NCBI GenBank assembly: GCA_963677345.2
Contig: CAXXLC010000033.1
Span: forward strand, 97,609 to 161,608
Reading direction: 5' to 3'
Length of the DNA stretch: 64,000 nucleotides
Source: Saccharicrinis sp963677345
Lineage (GTDB): Bacteria > Bacteroidota > Bacteroidia > Bacteroidales > Marinilabiliaceae
The notes under the pieces are model-generated. The model was given only the letters and a program-made list of their open reading frames with translations. It had not been told where the DNA came from and ran no database searches. Every line of letters begins with the position of its first letter. Position 1 is the first letter of the stretch. Made by a program: the position numbers and the translations under genes. Of the stretch, positions 54,222-63,734 are shown one piece after another.

Positions 54222-54611
54222 ATGTCATCACAGGATCTCAACGCACAGTTACTAGGACTATTTTTACCACAAGGAATATTGGATCATTTTACAATAACAG
54301 ACTTCAAGCAAGAAGCAAGTGGTCAGGATTTATACACAAAGAAGCTTACTATATATTTAGAAGAAAAAAAAGAAATCCCGAAAGAATATAGTAATTATCA
54401 ATATAAAGCAAGTGGCTTTATGGCACCAAAGGAAATAAAAGACTGTCCAGTTAGGCGGAATTTAGTGACTTTAAATGTAAAATGCAGGCGTTGGGATGTT
54501 ATGATAGAAGGGAAATATCAAAAGCGAAGCAGAAACTGGAAATCTGTAGCAGACGGCACTCGGTTAGATCCTGAGTATGCCGCTTTTTTAAAAGGAATTG
54601 GTGGACTCTAA
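54222..54611 (+). CDS. ISAon1-type transposase, N-terminal region protein
   Basis: 129 residues, beginning MSSQDLNAQLLGLFLPQGIL, with the pattern of the N-terminal accessory ORF found in front of ISAon1-type transposases (LEEKKEIPKEY; YQYKASGFMAPKEIKDCPVR; NVKCRRWDVMIEGKYQ). It overlaps the next ORF by 14 bases and is in a different frame (+1 relative), so either translational coupling or a +1 shift would be needed to make one protein. Family assignment by memory of the pair. Confidence 0.75.
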   Translation: MSSQDLNAQLLGLFLPQGILDHFTITDFKQEASGQDLYTKKLTIYLEEKKEIPKEYSNYQYKASGFMAPKEIKDCPVRRNLVTLNVKCRRWDVMIEGKYQKRSRNWKSVADGTRLDPEYAAFLKGIGGL

Positions 54612-55587
54612 TGCCATAAGTACCGAAAGTCTACGAATATTCTTTGGAATAAATGCAAGTACATTCCAACAACAGTACAAAAATAAACTCAGTGGCTATA
54701 GCAGCTGGAATCAGAAGCCCCATGCCGACGAATATTTAGTTTTTCCGGAAAATATGGGAGCATTTCTCTCTATTGACGAAGTGGCATTATCAAATGGAGA
54801 ATTATATACTATACTAACAAACAAGGCTGCATCTGGTAAAAAAGGTAGTATAATTGGGATTTTCCAAGGCGTTGAGAGCTTTAGCATAATCAGTCTAATA
54901 AAAGAACATATAGGTTTTAAACTTAGAGATAAAGTAGAGGAAATCACATTAGATTTATCACCTACTATGAATGCTATAGCTAAATCTTGCTTTAGAAGAG
55001 CCAAGCGTGTAGCTGATCGATTTCATGTACAAAAATTAACATATGAGGCTGTTCAACAGATTCGTATTGAATATAGATGGGAGGCAATAGATCAGGACAA
55101 TTTAGAGATATCACTAGCTCGTAAAAATGATACAGAATATTCTCCTGAAATACTACCAAACGGAGACAGTATTAAACAATTACTAGCTCGTAGCAGACAC
55201 TTATTATTTAAATCTCCAGAAAAATGGACAGCTTCTCAAAAAGAAAGAGCTACCCTATTATTTGAAAGATATCCTGAAATAAAAAAGGCTTATTATTTAT
55301 CACAGGATTTAAAGATTGCATATAACCATATGTGCGAGAAAAATGTTGGTTGGCTTAAATTAGCACATTGGTCTGAGAAAGTCAGAAAGAGCGGCTTTAA
55401 ATCATTTAATTCTATTGCTGATACATTTTTCAACTACTATGATAATATATCAAACTTCTTTAATAATAGAAGTACTAATGCTGCGGCTGAATCTTTTAAT
55501 GCTAAAATAAAAGAATTCAGAAGACAATTTAGAGGTGTAGTAGATGTGAAATTCTTTCTTTTTAGGCTTACTAAAATATATGCGTAG
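54598..55587 (+). CDS. ISL3/ISAon1-type DDE transposase
   Basis: About 329 residues. The ISL3-type catalytic triad is visible: LSIDEVALSNGELYTIL (Asp), ITLDLSPTMNAIAKSCFRRA with VADRFHVQKL (Asp, and the conserved DRFHV), and STNAAAESFNAKIKEFRRQF (Glu). The start is uncertain (TTG 54598 or GTG 54601), overlapping the upstream ORF. The protein ends FLFRLTKIYA. It looks intact. Confidence 0.85.
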   Translation: MVDSNAISTESLRIFFGINASTFQQQYKNKLSGYSSWNQKPHADEYLVFPENMGAFLSIDEVALSNGELYTILTNKAASGKKGSIIGIFQGVESFSIISLIKEHIGFKLRDKVEEITLDLSPTMNAIAKSCFRRAKRVADRFHVQKLTYEAVQQIRIEYRWEAIDQDNLEISLARKNDTEYSPEILPNGDSIKQLLARSRHLLFKSPEKWTASQKERATLLFERYPEIKKAYYLSQDLKIAYNHMCEKNVGWLKLAHWSEKVRKSGFKSFNSIADTFFNYYDNISNFFNNRSTNAAAESFNAKIKEFRRQFRGVVDVKFFLFRLTKIYA

Positions 55588-55753
55588 TTAACATATTTAT
55601 AACTTAGACCCAATATTTAACGCTGATCCTATAGTTGGGTGTTCGTAAATAAAAGTTGGATTAATAATCTTTTTGTTTTTAAAATAAATAATCTGCTGAC
55701 TGGTTTTATTTTTTAACTTTGTGAACAAAATAATTCTAGGAGTAATTTAAAAT

Positions 55754-56635
55754 ATGGAGAATTCCAAAGAGAAAAAAAAATTCTTACACAAGATTAGAAA
55801 TAAATACCGCTTAGCCATATTTAATGAACAAACATACGAGGAAGTATGGGTAATGCGCCTTTCCAGATTAAATGTTTTTACAGTTTTAGGAACAGCAGTT
55901 GTAATATTAATCGTTTTGGTATCTCTTTTAATAGCATATACCGGTTTGAAAGAATATATCCCGGGTTTTCCGGATGGTAACGAGCGTATTTTAATGGTTC
56001 GTAATGTGAACCGGGTTGATTCCTTAATACAGGAAATAGAGAAAAGAGACGAGTTTTTCAAGTCTATAAAAGCAGTAGTGCAAGGAGAAGTACCTGCAAT
56101 GGAGGAGATGGAAGCCGAATCCAATTCCAATACAAATAAAGATGTTGCTCATATTTCTTTTGAAAAAAGTGAGGCAGATCAAGCCTTTAGAGAAGAAGTA
56201 GAGAAAGAGGAAAAGTATAATTTGTCGGTGCTTTCACCAGATTCAAAAATTCCGGAATTAAATCAGGTTTATTTTTATACACCTTTAAAAGGATTTATCG
56301 TTAAGAAATATATTGAAGCGGAAAATCACTATGGAGTTGACATTGTTTCGAAACCTGGAGAAACTGTTTTGTCTATCATGAGTGGGACAGTTATATTTTC
56401 AGGTTGGACTGTTGAAACTGGTTATGTGTTAATGATTCAACATGGAAACAATATTATATCAGCTTATAAACATAATTCTAAATTGTTAAAGAAAACCGGA
56501 GATAAAGTGGAGGCTGGTGAAGCCATTGCAAATGTTGGTAATTCGGGCGAACTTACAACTGGTCCTCACTTGCATTTTGAATTATGGTATCAAGGAAAAT
56601 CTGTAGATCCGGAAGATTATATTTTATTTGAATAA
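55754..56635 (+). CDS. M23-family peptidoglycan endopeptidase, membrane-anchored
   Basis: 293 residues. Short cytoplasmic N terminus, one TM helix (VFTVLGTAVVILIVLVSLLI, about 39-60), coiled-coil linker, and a C-terminal LytM/M23 domain. Zinc ligands are seen in ENHYGVDIV (His and Asp) and GPHLHFELW (HxH). Role: cleaves peptide cross-links in peptidoglycan or regulates amidases (the latter if inactive; here all ligands are present). It is followed 21 bases later by dxr, a neighbourhood I know from other Bacteroidota. Confidence 0.92.
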   Translation: MENSKEKKKFLHKIRNKYRLAIFNEQTYEEVWVMRLSRLNVFTVLGTAVVILIVLVSLLIAYTGLKEYIPGFPDGNERILMVRNVNRVDSLIQEIEKRDEFFKSIKAVVQGEVPAMEEMEAESNSNTNKDVAHISFEKSEADQAFREEVEKEEKYNLSVLSPDSKIPELNQVYFYTPLKGFIVKKYIEAENHYGVDIVSKPGETVLSIMSGTVIFSGWTVETGYVLMIQHGNNIISAYKHNSKLLKKTGDKVEAGEAIANVGNSGELTTGPHLHFELWYQGKSVDPEDYILFE

Positions 56636-56656
56636 CATTTTTATTACCAGGATAGT

Positions 56657-57811
56657 ATGAAGAAGCGGGTAGCAGTACTTGGATCAACAGGATCTATAGG
56701 AACACAAACCCTGGAAGTTATAGCTAAACACCCAGATAGATTTGAAGTAGAAGTTTTAACCGCCAATAATAGTATAGGTCGATTAATTGAGCAATGTCAT
56801 CAATTTCAACCTAACGTTGTTGTGATTGGTAATAAAGATAAATACGCTGAGTTAAAGCAAGCCTTAAATGATCTGCCTGTTAAAGTATACGCAGGTAGTG
56901 AGGCTATTGCTCAGGTGGTTGAAATGGGAACAGTAGATGTGGTGTTGACGGCAATGGTTGGTTTTGCAGGTTTGCTGCCAACAATTAATGCAATAAAAGC
57001 CAAAAAGCCTATTGCTTTGGCAAATAAAGAAACGTTGGTGGTAGCTGGAGAAATTATCACTCAGCTGGCTGCAGAGAATAATGTGCCAATACTTCCTGTG
57101 GATTCTGAACATTCTGCAATATTTCAATGTTTAGCCGGAGAATTCCAAAATCCTCTAGAGAAAATTTATTTAACAGCTTCAGGAGGCCCATTTAGAGGGA
57201 AAAACAAATCTTTTTTAGAAAAAGTAACTCCGGAACAAGCTCTGAATCATCCTAATTGGGATATGGGTAATAAGATTACTATAGATTCTGCAAGTTTGAT
57301 GAATAAAGGATTGGAAGTTATTGAAGCACGCTGGTTGTTTGGATTAACAGCTGAACAGATTGATGTAATTGTTCACCCTCAAAGTATTGTTCATAGTATT
57401 GCTCAATTTGAAGATGGTTCAATGAAAGCACAAATGGGATTGCCTGATATGAGATTGCCTATTCAGTATGCCTTAACATATCCGGAAAGGATTGTATCTG
57501 ATTTTGAGAGGTTTAATTTTATGGATTATCCAAGTCTTTCATTTGAAAAACCTGATCTTGAATCATTTCGTAATCTTGCAATAGCTTTTGATGCTATGAA
57601 AAAGGGTGGTAATATGCCGTGTATTATTAATGCTGCTAATGAAATTGTTGTTGATGCTTTTTTACAGAATAAAATTGGTTTTCTTAAAATGAGTGATGTT
57701 ATAGAAGAAACAATGGAGAAAGCAACTTTTATGAGTAAGCCAACTTTTGAAAACTATTTAGAGTCGGATGCTGAGGCCCGTAAAATTGCACAATCTATTA
57801 TTGGGTTTTAA
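56657..57811 (+). CDS. dxr: 1-deoxy-D-xylulose 5-phosphate reductoisomerase
   Basis: 384 residues, full length. The NADPH motif GSTGSIGTQTLEVI is at the N terminus; active-site segments are ANKETLVVAGE, PVDSEHSAIFQCL, SGGPFRGK and DSASLMNKGLEVIEARWLFG, with the metal-binding Asp/Glu pair. It carries out the second step of the MEP isoprenoid pathway (DXP to MEP). rseP follows by 156 bases on the same strand. Confidence 0.97.
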   Translation: MKKRVAVLGSTGSIGTQTLEVIAKHPDRFEVEVLTANNSIGRLIEQCHQFQPNVVVIGNKDKYAELKQALNDLPVKVYAGSEAIAQVVEMGTVDVVLTAMVGFAGLLPTINAIKAKKPIALANKETLVVAGEIITQLAAENNVPILPVDSEHSAIFQCLAGEFQNPLEKIYLTASGGPFRGKNKSFLEKVTPEQALNHPNWDMGNKITIDSASLMNKGLEVIEARWLFGLTAEQIDVIVHPQSIVHSIAQFEDGSMKAQMGLPDMRLPIQYALTYPERIVSDFERFNFMDYPSLSFEKPDLESFRNLAIAFDAMKKGGNMPCIINAANEIVVDAFLQNKIGFLKMSDVIEETMEKATFMSKPTFENYLESDAEARKIAQSIIGF

Positions 57812-57967
57812 TAGTTTGAATCATGCCTACAGTTTAATGTATATGGTTTTTTAATAATACAATTTTTTGTTAACAACTTGTTATTTCTTTTGTTATTGAA
57901 TTAGTCTATACTAGGGTAAGATTAAAAAAAGAATATATTTGTAGCTTAATTTTTGAAATAGAAATAA

Positions 57968-59284
57968 ATGGAATTTTTAATAAAGGCGGGGCAGTTAATT
58001 TTAAGTCTTTCTATATTAGTGATCTTGCATGAGTTTGGTCACTTCTTTTTTGCAAAACTTTTTAAAACAAGGGTAGAAAAATTTTACTTATTTTTTGATC
58101 CATGGTTTTCTCTTTTTAAGTTTAAGAAAGGAGATACTGAATATGGAGTGGGGTGGTTACCTTTAGGTGGATATGTTAAAATATCCGGAATGATTGATGA
58201 ATCAATGGATAAAGAAGCTATGAAAGAAGAGCCGAAACCCCATGAGTTTAGGTCAAAACCTGCATACCAACGCTTGTTAATCATGGTTGGTGGAGTATTG
58301 GTTAACTTTATTCTTGCTTTTTTTATATTTTGGATGATCCTGTTTAAATGGGGAGAAGGGTATATTGATGTCGAAGATGCCACCTATGGATTAGCCTACC
58401 ATCCTGTGGCTCATGAGTTGGGTCTTGAAGATGGTGATGTTGTAACGGCTGTTGATACTTTTCAGGTACAGACAGCATCAGATATTCAATCCTTAATATT
58501 ACTTGAAGGAGCAAAAGAACTGACTGTTCAAAGAAAAGATTCTACTTTTAAATTGACTATTCCAGCTGATTTTTCGCAAATATTTTTAGAAAAAGAAGTT
58601 AAGTTGTTGGCCATTGAGCGTGTTCCTTCCGTGGTTGATTCTGTATTAACTGATAATAACGCCGCTCAGGCAGGAATCCAAAAAGGAGATATCATTAAAA
58701 AGATTAATGGTAAGGACGCAAGTTTTGCCCGCTTAGCAACAAAATTATTTCAGGATAATGCTGGGAAGCGAGTTGTCATTGAATTGGTAAGAAACGAAAA
58801 ACCTTTAACTTTAAGTTGCAATGTTACTTCAAAGGGTAAGGTAGGATTAGGCTGGAATAATAGAATATTTAACATTACCCATGTTAAGTATGGATTTTGG
58901 GAGGCTTTACCTGCTGGTATTAATAAGGGGGTAGATACTCTTGTTGGTTATGTAAAGCAGTTTAAATTAGTATTTACTAAGGCGGGAGTGAAACAACTTG
59001 GGGGATTTGGTGCTATTGGAAATCTTTTCCCACCAACCTGGGATTGGGCTTCATTCTGGTCATTAACAGGATTCTTATCTATCGTGTTGGCATTTATGAA
59101 TATATTACCTATACCAGCTCTAGATGGAGGGCATGTATTATTCTTGCTTTACGAAATGATATCAGGTCGCAAGCCTAGTGAAAAATTTCTTGAATATGCT
59201 CAGGTGGCAGGTATGATATTGTTACTTAGTTTGCTTTTGTTTGCAAACGGAAACGATATATTCAGATGGATTTTTAAAAGTTAG
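57968..59284 (+). CDS. rseP: RIP metalloprotease RseP (site-2 protease)
   Basis: 438 residues. Zinc motif HEFGH at residues 21-25 in the first TM helix and the second motif NILPIPALDGGHVLF near the C terminus (LDG Asp ligand). One or two PDZ-like domains lie between (about 125-320: GLEDGDVVTAVDTF, AGIQKGDIIKKINGK). Known role: cuts membrane anti-sigma factors after a first cleavage, releasing stress sigma factors, and clears signal peptides. A TATATTTG at 57934-57941 could be its own -7 element. tatA follows by 42 bases. Confidence 0.96.
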   Translation: MEFLIKAGQLILSLSILVILHEFGHFFFAKLFKTRVEKFYLFFDPWFSLFKFKKGDTEYGVGWLPLGGYVKISGMIDESMDKEAMKEEPKPHEFRSKPAYQRLLIMVGGVLVNFILAFFIFWMILFKWGEGYIDVEDATYGLAYHPVAHELGLEDGDVVTAVDTFQVQTASDIQSLILLEGAKELTVQRKDSTFKLTIPADFSQIFLEKEVKLLAIERVPSVVDSVLTDNNAAQAGIQKGDIIKKINGKDASFARLATKLFQDNAGKRVVIELVRNEKPLTLSCNVTSKGKVGLGWNNRIFNITHVKYGFWEALPAGINKGVDTLVGYVKQFKLVFTKAGVKQLGGFGAIGNLFPPTWDWASFWSLTGFLSIVLAFMNILPIPALDGGHVLFLLYEMISGRKPSEKFLEYAQVAGMILLLSLLLFANGNDIFRWIFKS

Positions 59285-59326
59285 ATTTTTAATTGTTAAA
59301 TTTGAATGAATTAAAACTTTTTAGAT

Positions 59327-59530
59327 ATGTTGTTAAACTCAATTTATGTTTGTGGATTTTTAGGTGGATATGAGTGGATTGTTATTATTTTGGCAATTAT
59401 TCTCTTATTTGGAGGTCGTAAAATTCCTGAATTAATGAAAGGTCTTGGGCAAGGGATGAAGGAGTTTAAAAAAGCTAAGAATGATTTTGAAAACGAAATA
59501 AAAGAAGATAAGTCCGATAAAGAGAAATAG
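59327..59530 (+). CDS. tatA: Twin-arginine translocase subunit TatA/TatE
   Basis: 67 residues. One TM helix (GYEWIVIILAIILLFGG) ends at the FGGRKIPELMKGLG motif, followed by an amphipathic helix and a charged tail (KNDFENEIKEDKSDKEK). Role: forms the protein-conducting oligomer of the Tat pathway for folded proteins. tatC is not in the window. It follows rseP by 42 bases and ends in a strong terminator. Confidence 0.95.
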   Translation: MLLNSIYVCGFLGGYEWIVIILAIILLFGGRKIPELMKGLGQGMKEFKKAKNDFENEIKEDKSDKEK

Positions 59531-59547
59531 TTTTTAATTCTATAAAT

Positions 59548-59583
59548 AAAAAGGCTGATAGCGTTTGTTATCAGCCTTTTTAT
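59548..59583 (+). terminator. Terminator after tatA
   Basis: AAGGCTGATA (59551-59560) and TATCAGCCTT (59569-59578) with an 8-base loop, A-run before and T-run after. Perfect stem of 10 bp. Confidence 0.93.
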
Positions 59584-59630
59584 TTATAGAATTGACATAT
59601 TTTAATATATGTTGTAACTTATTAAATGGT

Positions 59631-59762
59631 TAAACCTGGATTATGTATTAGAACTTTGTAATGAACATTGAAAGTTCAATAAATCAAGGCATAGCATCGT
59701 TCTGGTGAGTTGAAGTGAAGCAAGGAAGTGACTTGTTTTGAAGTGATTTCAATGTGTAATAG
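59631..59762. repeat. Dispersed MITE-like intergenic repeat, copy 2
   Basis: Same blocks as the copy at 34351-34520 but shorter: it lacks the CCCGAT hairpin segment. The left ACATTGAAA...CAATAAATCAAG and the right CTTGTTTTGAAGTGATTTCAATGT form an imperfect terminal inverted repeat of about 25 bases around a GC-richer middle. It lies directly downstream of a terminator, as copy 1 does. Confidence 0.7.
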
Positions 59763-59864
59763 ATATTGCGGGTTATTGCGGGTTAAGCCAGCAGGATTTT
59801 GGGATAACTAATGTGATTATTTTACTACTAATGTATTTTTTGTAATAACAGTAAAGTATAGAAA

Positions 59865-60299
59865 ATGAAAAACATTTTAGTAGCAGTAGACTTTAAAGAT
59901 GGAACGGACAAGGTTTTAGATTTTGCCAAGCAATTTGGTCAAATGTATCTGGCTAAGGTATGGATTATTCATGTTTCGGCACCAGAGCCCGATTTTGTTG
60001 GGTATGAGGTAGGACCACAGTATATTTCAGATATGCGTGAAGTGGAGCTAAAAGAAGAGCATAAGTTATTAAAAAAGTATTCTGATGATTTAAGTTTTTC
60101 AGGAATATCATCTGAAAGCATTATGCTAGAAGGTGCTACCGTTGAAATGTTAACTGCCGAAATTGAAAAGTTACATATAGATATTTTAATTGTGGGTCAT
60201 CATAAACATAATGTGATGTACAAGGCATTTTTTGGCAGAACGGATGTTTCTTTAATTGAACATGTAAAAGTTCCGATCCTCGTTATACCTGTTGTTTAG
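59865..60299 (+). CDS. Universal stress protein (UspA family)
   Basis: 144 residues with the Usp fold: NILVAVDFKDGTDKVLDFAK at the start, IHVSAP strand, then ADIxxxG-like DILIVGHHKHNVMYKAFFGRTDVSL and VPILVIPVV at the end. The usual ATP motif G-x2-G-x9-G-S/T is degenerate (GHH instead of GSHG), so nucleotide binding is uncertain. The gene converges with, and overlaps by four bases, the minus-strand MORN gene. Free-standing, no operon partner on its strand. Confidence 0.9.
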   Translation: MKNILVAVDFKDGTDKVLDFAKQFGQMYLAKVWIIHVSAPEPDFVGYEVGPQYISDMREVELKEEHKLLKKYSDDLSFSGISSESIMLEGATVEMLTAEIEKLHIDILIVGHHKHNVMYKAFFGRTDVSLIEHVKVPILVIPVV

Positions 60300-61144
60300 A
60301 GGTTTTGTTGATTGGCTTTTGTTTCTGTTATTTTACCATTTTTATAATAGGTAATAGATATTAATTTGTCTAAATCATCATAGTTAAATTTTTCTCCATT
60401 AAACAATGATCCTTTAACGAAAAAACCTTTTGCTGTAATTTTCCCGTTTTCATTTATTATTGTGTGATTTCCTGTTGCTTGAAATTTTAACCTTGGGATA
60501 TCGTTGTTTGCATTATTTTCTTCAGGAGTAGCGGCTGTTGAAACAGGTTTTTCTTTAATGGTATTTGTAGTATTAATTTTGCCATCTGCGTATATTTTTT
60601 CTTGAATCAGCCTACCTTCTTCATTGTAAACCAATAGTTTTCCATCTGTCTTGCCATCATTCCATACTCCTGCGTACTTTTTATTTCCATTCTCATAAAA
60701 GTATAATTGCTCTCCTTCCCTGCGACCATCCTTGTTGTAATTCCAGTTGTAAGAGATTTGGCCACTCTCATAATAGTATTGATATTTTCCTACCCAATGA
60801 TCCAACTCCCAGTTTCCTTTTTCTCTGATCTGGCCATTTTCGTAATATAATGTAGCAGCTCCTCGTGCTTTATTCCTGATATAATTTATTTCAGATTTTT
60901 TATGGCCGGATTCATAATATGAGATCCATATTCCCTCTTTATTATTATTTGTGTATTTTCCTTCTTCTTTAATTTTTCCCGACTTAAAATATGTTCTCCA
61001 CCAACCTTGTTTAATGCTGTTTGAGTCTGTGATGTTTAGTGTATCTGTATTTTGAGGGTGTGCAATATCTTTTCCAGATAATGTAGTCAGAGAAATAATA
61101 CAATATAATAGAGTTATTGAAAAATATTTAAGCAAGTAAATCAT
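60296..61144 (-). CDS. Exported MORN-repeat (YwqK-like) protein
   Basis: 282 residues. A signal peptide (YFSITLLYCIISLTTLSGKD) is followed by about eight MORN_2-type repeats (GKIKEEGKYTNNNKEGIWIS, NGQIREKGNWELDHWVGKY and so on, spaced about 23 residues) to about residue 190, then a linker and one more repeat near the end (YKNGKITETKANQ). Such proteins are common in Bacteroidota; databases often label them YwqK antitoxins, but a secreted one with no toxin beside it is probably a surface or periplasmic beta-sheet protein. No function claimed. Overlaps the uspA gene tail to tail. Confidence 0.85.
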   Translation of the reverse strand: MIYLLKYFSITLLYCIISLTTLSGKDIAHPQNTDTLNITDSNSIKQGWWRTYFKSGKIKEEGKYTNNNKEGIWISYYESGHKKSEINYIRNKARGAATLYYENGQIREKGNWELDHWVGKYQYYYESGQISYNWNYNKDGRREGEQLYFYENGNKKYAGVWNDGKTDGKLLVYNEEGRLIQEKIYADGKINTTNTIKEKPVSTAATPEENNANNDIPRLKFQATGNHTIINENGKITAKGFFVKGSLFNGEKFNYDDLDKLISITYYKNGKITETKANQQNL

Positions 61145-61306
61145 TTTCTAATTATTTAGGAATGAATCATTATACCTTTTTTTTGATATAAGGTTATAGA
61201 TGAATAATTATTTTTTTAGGTTTTAAACAAAAATGTTTTATATATGAAAGAAAGCAGTTATTACACAAAGTAATTTTTGTACTTTGCAAGTATTAAAATA
61301 TAATTC

Positions 61307-63492
61307 ATGTCTGGTAAAAAGAAGAAAACAAAAACTAGAAGTAGAGGACTTAAAAAGCATCAAATTGCCGGTTTGGTTCAAGGCGTATTTTCAAATAATC
61401 CCAAACGCACTTATAATTATAAACAGATTTCTGATGTGCTTGGATTGAAAAAGCACACGCTAAAACAGGCAGTAGTTGAAATTCTTTATGAATTATTGGA
61501 AAGTGGTTTTTTAACAGAAGTAGCACGAGGCAAATTTAAGTTATTATCTCGTGGTGCATATATGGAGGGTATTGTTGATGCCACATCTTCTGGAGCTGCT
61601 TATATTGTTCCTGTAGATGGAAATGGAGACGATGTTTTTGTGAGTCAACAGAATTTAAAAAATGCTATTAATGGTGATTTGGTAAAAATACTGATTTTTG
61701 CTAAAAAAAGAGGGCGCTCTCAAGAAGGTGAAGTTGTTGAAGTTATTGAAAGAAAGAGAAAGACTTTTGTTGGGAGAATTGAAATGTCAAAGAACTTTGC
61801 GTTTTTAGTGACCGATAAAAAAGTAATGTTTAGAGATATTTTTATTCCGATAGAAAAATTAAACAATGCAAAAAATGGTCAGTTAGCAATAGCTAAGATT
61901 ACAGATTGGGATGATTATACTAAAATCCCTTTGGAGAAATTATTGATGTACTTGGAGATGCAGGAGAAAATAATGCTGAGATTCATGCCATTTTAGCAGA
62001 ATTTGATTTGCCTTATGAATATCCGCACAATGTAATAGAGGCTGCAGAAAAAATTCCGGAAAGCATACCAGAAGAGGAGATTAAAAACCGACGTGACTTT
62101 AGGGGTGTGACCACATTCACCATCGACCCAAAGGATGCAAAAGATTTTGATGATGCTTTATCTATTCGAAAATTGGAGAATGGCAATTGGGAAGTAGGTG
62201 TTCATATTGCGGATGTTACTCATTACGTTAAGCCAAAGTCAATTATCGATAAGGAGGGTTTTGACAGGGCAACATCAATTTATTTGGTAGATCGTGTTGT
62301 TCCCATGTTACCAGAACGCTTAAGTAATGGTATATGTTCTCTTCGTCCAAACGAGGAAAAATTGTGTTTTTCTGTAGTTTTTGAATTAGATAATGATGCA
62401 AACTTATTAGATACCTGGTATGGGAAAACTGTAATATTCAGTGATAAGAGATTTACTTATGAGGAAGCTCAGGATATTATTGAATCTAAAGAAGGTGATT
62501 TTAAAGAAGAAATTTTAACCCTCGACCATTTAGCTAAAAACTTAAGAAAGCAACGTTTTAGCCATGGAGCTATTTCTTTTGAAAGAATAGAAGTTAAGTT
62601 TGAGATAGATGAAAAAGGTAAACCTCTGAGTGTTTATTTTAAGGAATCTAAAGATGCAAATAAGCTGATAGAAGAGTTTATGTTGCTGGCAAATAAAAGA
62701 GTAGCCGAATATATAGGTAAAAAAGAAATTACAAAGGGAAGAGGTGGGGATCCAAAAACATTTGTTTATCGGGTTCATGAAAATCCTGACCCTGAAAAAT
62801 TTGAAAAATTTGCACGTTTTGTTCGTCGTTTTGGTTATGAAGCCATGCCTGTTGGTGAAGAAAAAATTAGTAGCTCCATTAATAGACTGTTGACTCAGGT
62901 AGAAGGTAAAAAAGAGCAAAATATTATAGAAACATTGGCTATAAGAACTATGGCGAAAGCATCTTATTCTGCAAAAAATATAGGGCACTATGGTTTGGCA
63001 TTTAAACATTATACTCATTTTACGTCTCCGATACGAAGATATCCTGATATGATGGTGCATCGTTTATTAGAAGCTTATTTAGATGGAGGACGATCCGCAA
63101 ATACAAATAAAATAGAGGAAGATTGTAAACATTGTTCAAAAATGGAATTAGTCGCCGCAGAAGCAGAGCGTGCCTCAATTAAATTTAAGCAAGTTGAGTT
63201 TATGAAAGAACATCTCGGTAAAGAATTTACAGGGGTGATTTCTGGTGTTACAGAGTGGGGATTTTATGTTGAATTGGATGAGAATAAATGTGAAGGAATG
63301 GTTTCTATAAGAAATTTGGATGATGATTTTTATCGATTTGATGAAGATAATTATTGTATCATAGGAAGAAAATTTAATAAGAAGTATCAGTTAGGAGATA
63401 ATGTGAAAATTTTGGTAGCAAAAGCCAATCTGGTGAAGAAACAATTGGATTTTGAATTGGTTAATGATTCTGTTGACTCATCCAGATTATAA
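61307..63492 (+). pseudogene. rnr: Ribonuclease R with a one-base frameshift
   Basis: Two reading frames make one RNase R of about 728 residues. The first (61307-61996) has the N-terminal helix-turn-helix, cold-shock-type domains (RGAYMEGIVDATSSGAAYIV) and stops after reading out of frame from about 61926. In the +1 frame the sequence continues correctly (GEIIDVLGDAGENNAEIHAI), reaching the catalytic RNB domain (DPKDAKDFDDALSI with the Asp cluster), SPIRRYPDMMVHR, and a C-terminal S1 domain (GKEFTGVISGVTEWGFYVEL). The four A at 61922-61925 should be five (ACT AAA AAT CCC TTT). RNase R digests structured RNA 3'-to-5'. It may be truly broken or a sequence error. Confidence 0.92.
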
Positions 63493-63671
63493 ATATCTTT
63501 ATAATAACGCTAGAAAAATATTGACAATTGTTCAAATATTTTGTAATATTAATAGATGGAATTATTGACGAATCAATTCGTGTAAAAATGTTTTTTGTTT
63601 CTCTTTTAGTCTTTTAAATGCATGAATATTTGAACGGATTATAAAGCGATGACATTTATCATGGTTACAAC

Positions 63672-63702
63672 TTTTATTTACCAATACAAATCAGTAGCTT
63701 TG
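63672..63702 (+). promoter_or_regulatory. Possible promoter of the TetR gene
   Basis: TAGCTTTG at 63695-63702 matches TAnnTTTG. Nineteen bases upstream is TTTT (63672-63675), a weak -33. It lies 32 bases before ATG 63735. Confidence 0.4.
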
Positions 63703-63734
63703 CGTTTAAAGCAGATATTATTTTCTACCAACTT

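Larger units (their letters stand above)
54164..55640 (+). mobile_element. ISAon1/ISL3-like insertion sequence, ends uncertain
   Basis: Two overlapping ORFs encode the N-terminal part and the DDE part of an ISL3/ISAon1-type transposase. TATAGTTGGG occurs three times: 54145-54154, 54164-54173 and 55630-55639. Possible inverted ends are GGGTTT.. near 54171 and ..AGACCC near 55609, but they match poorly. I therefore give the region bounded by the TATAGTTGGG copies rather than exact ends. Confidence 0.6.

Noticed and set aside
53861..55640. Genomic island integrated at a tRNA gene
   Set aside because: No integrase, and no repeat of the tRNA 3' end beyond the duplicated tRNA itself. The segment after it is an ordinary insertion sequence.
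60296..61144. Antitoxin of a toxin-antitoxin pair (YwqK label)
   Set aside because: The protein has a signal peptide and no toxin gene is next to it; the MORN repeats alone do not support an antitoxin role.
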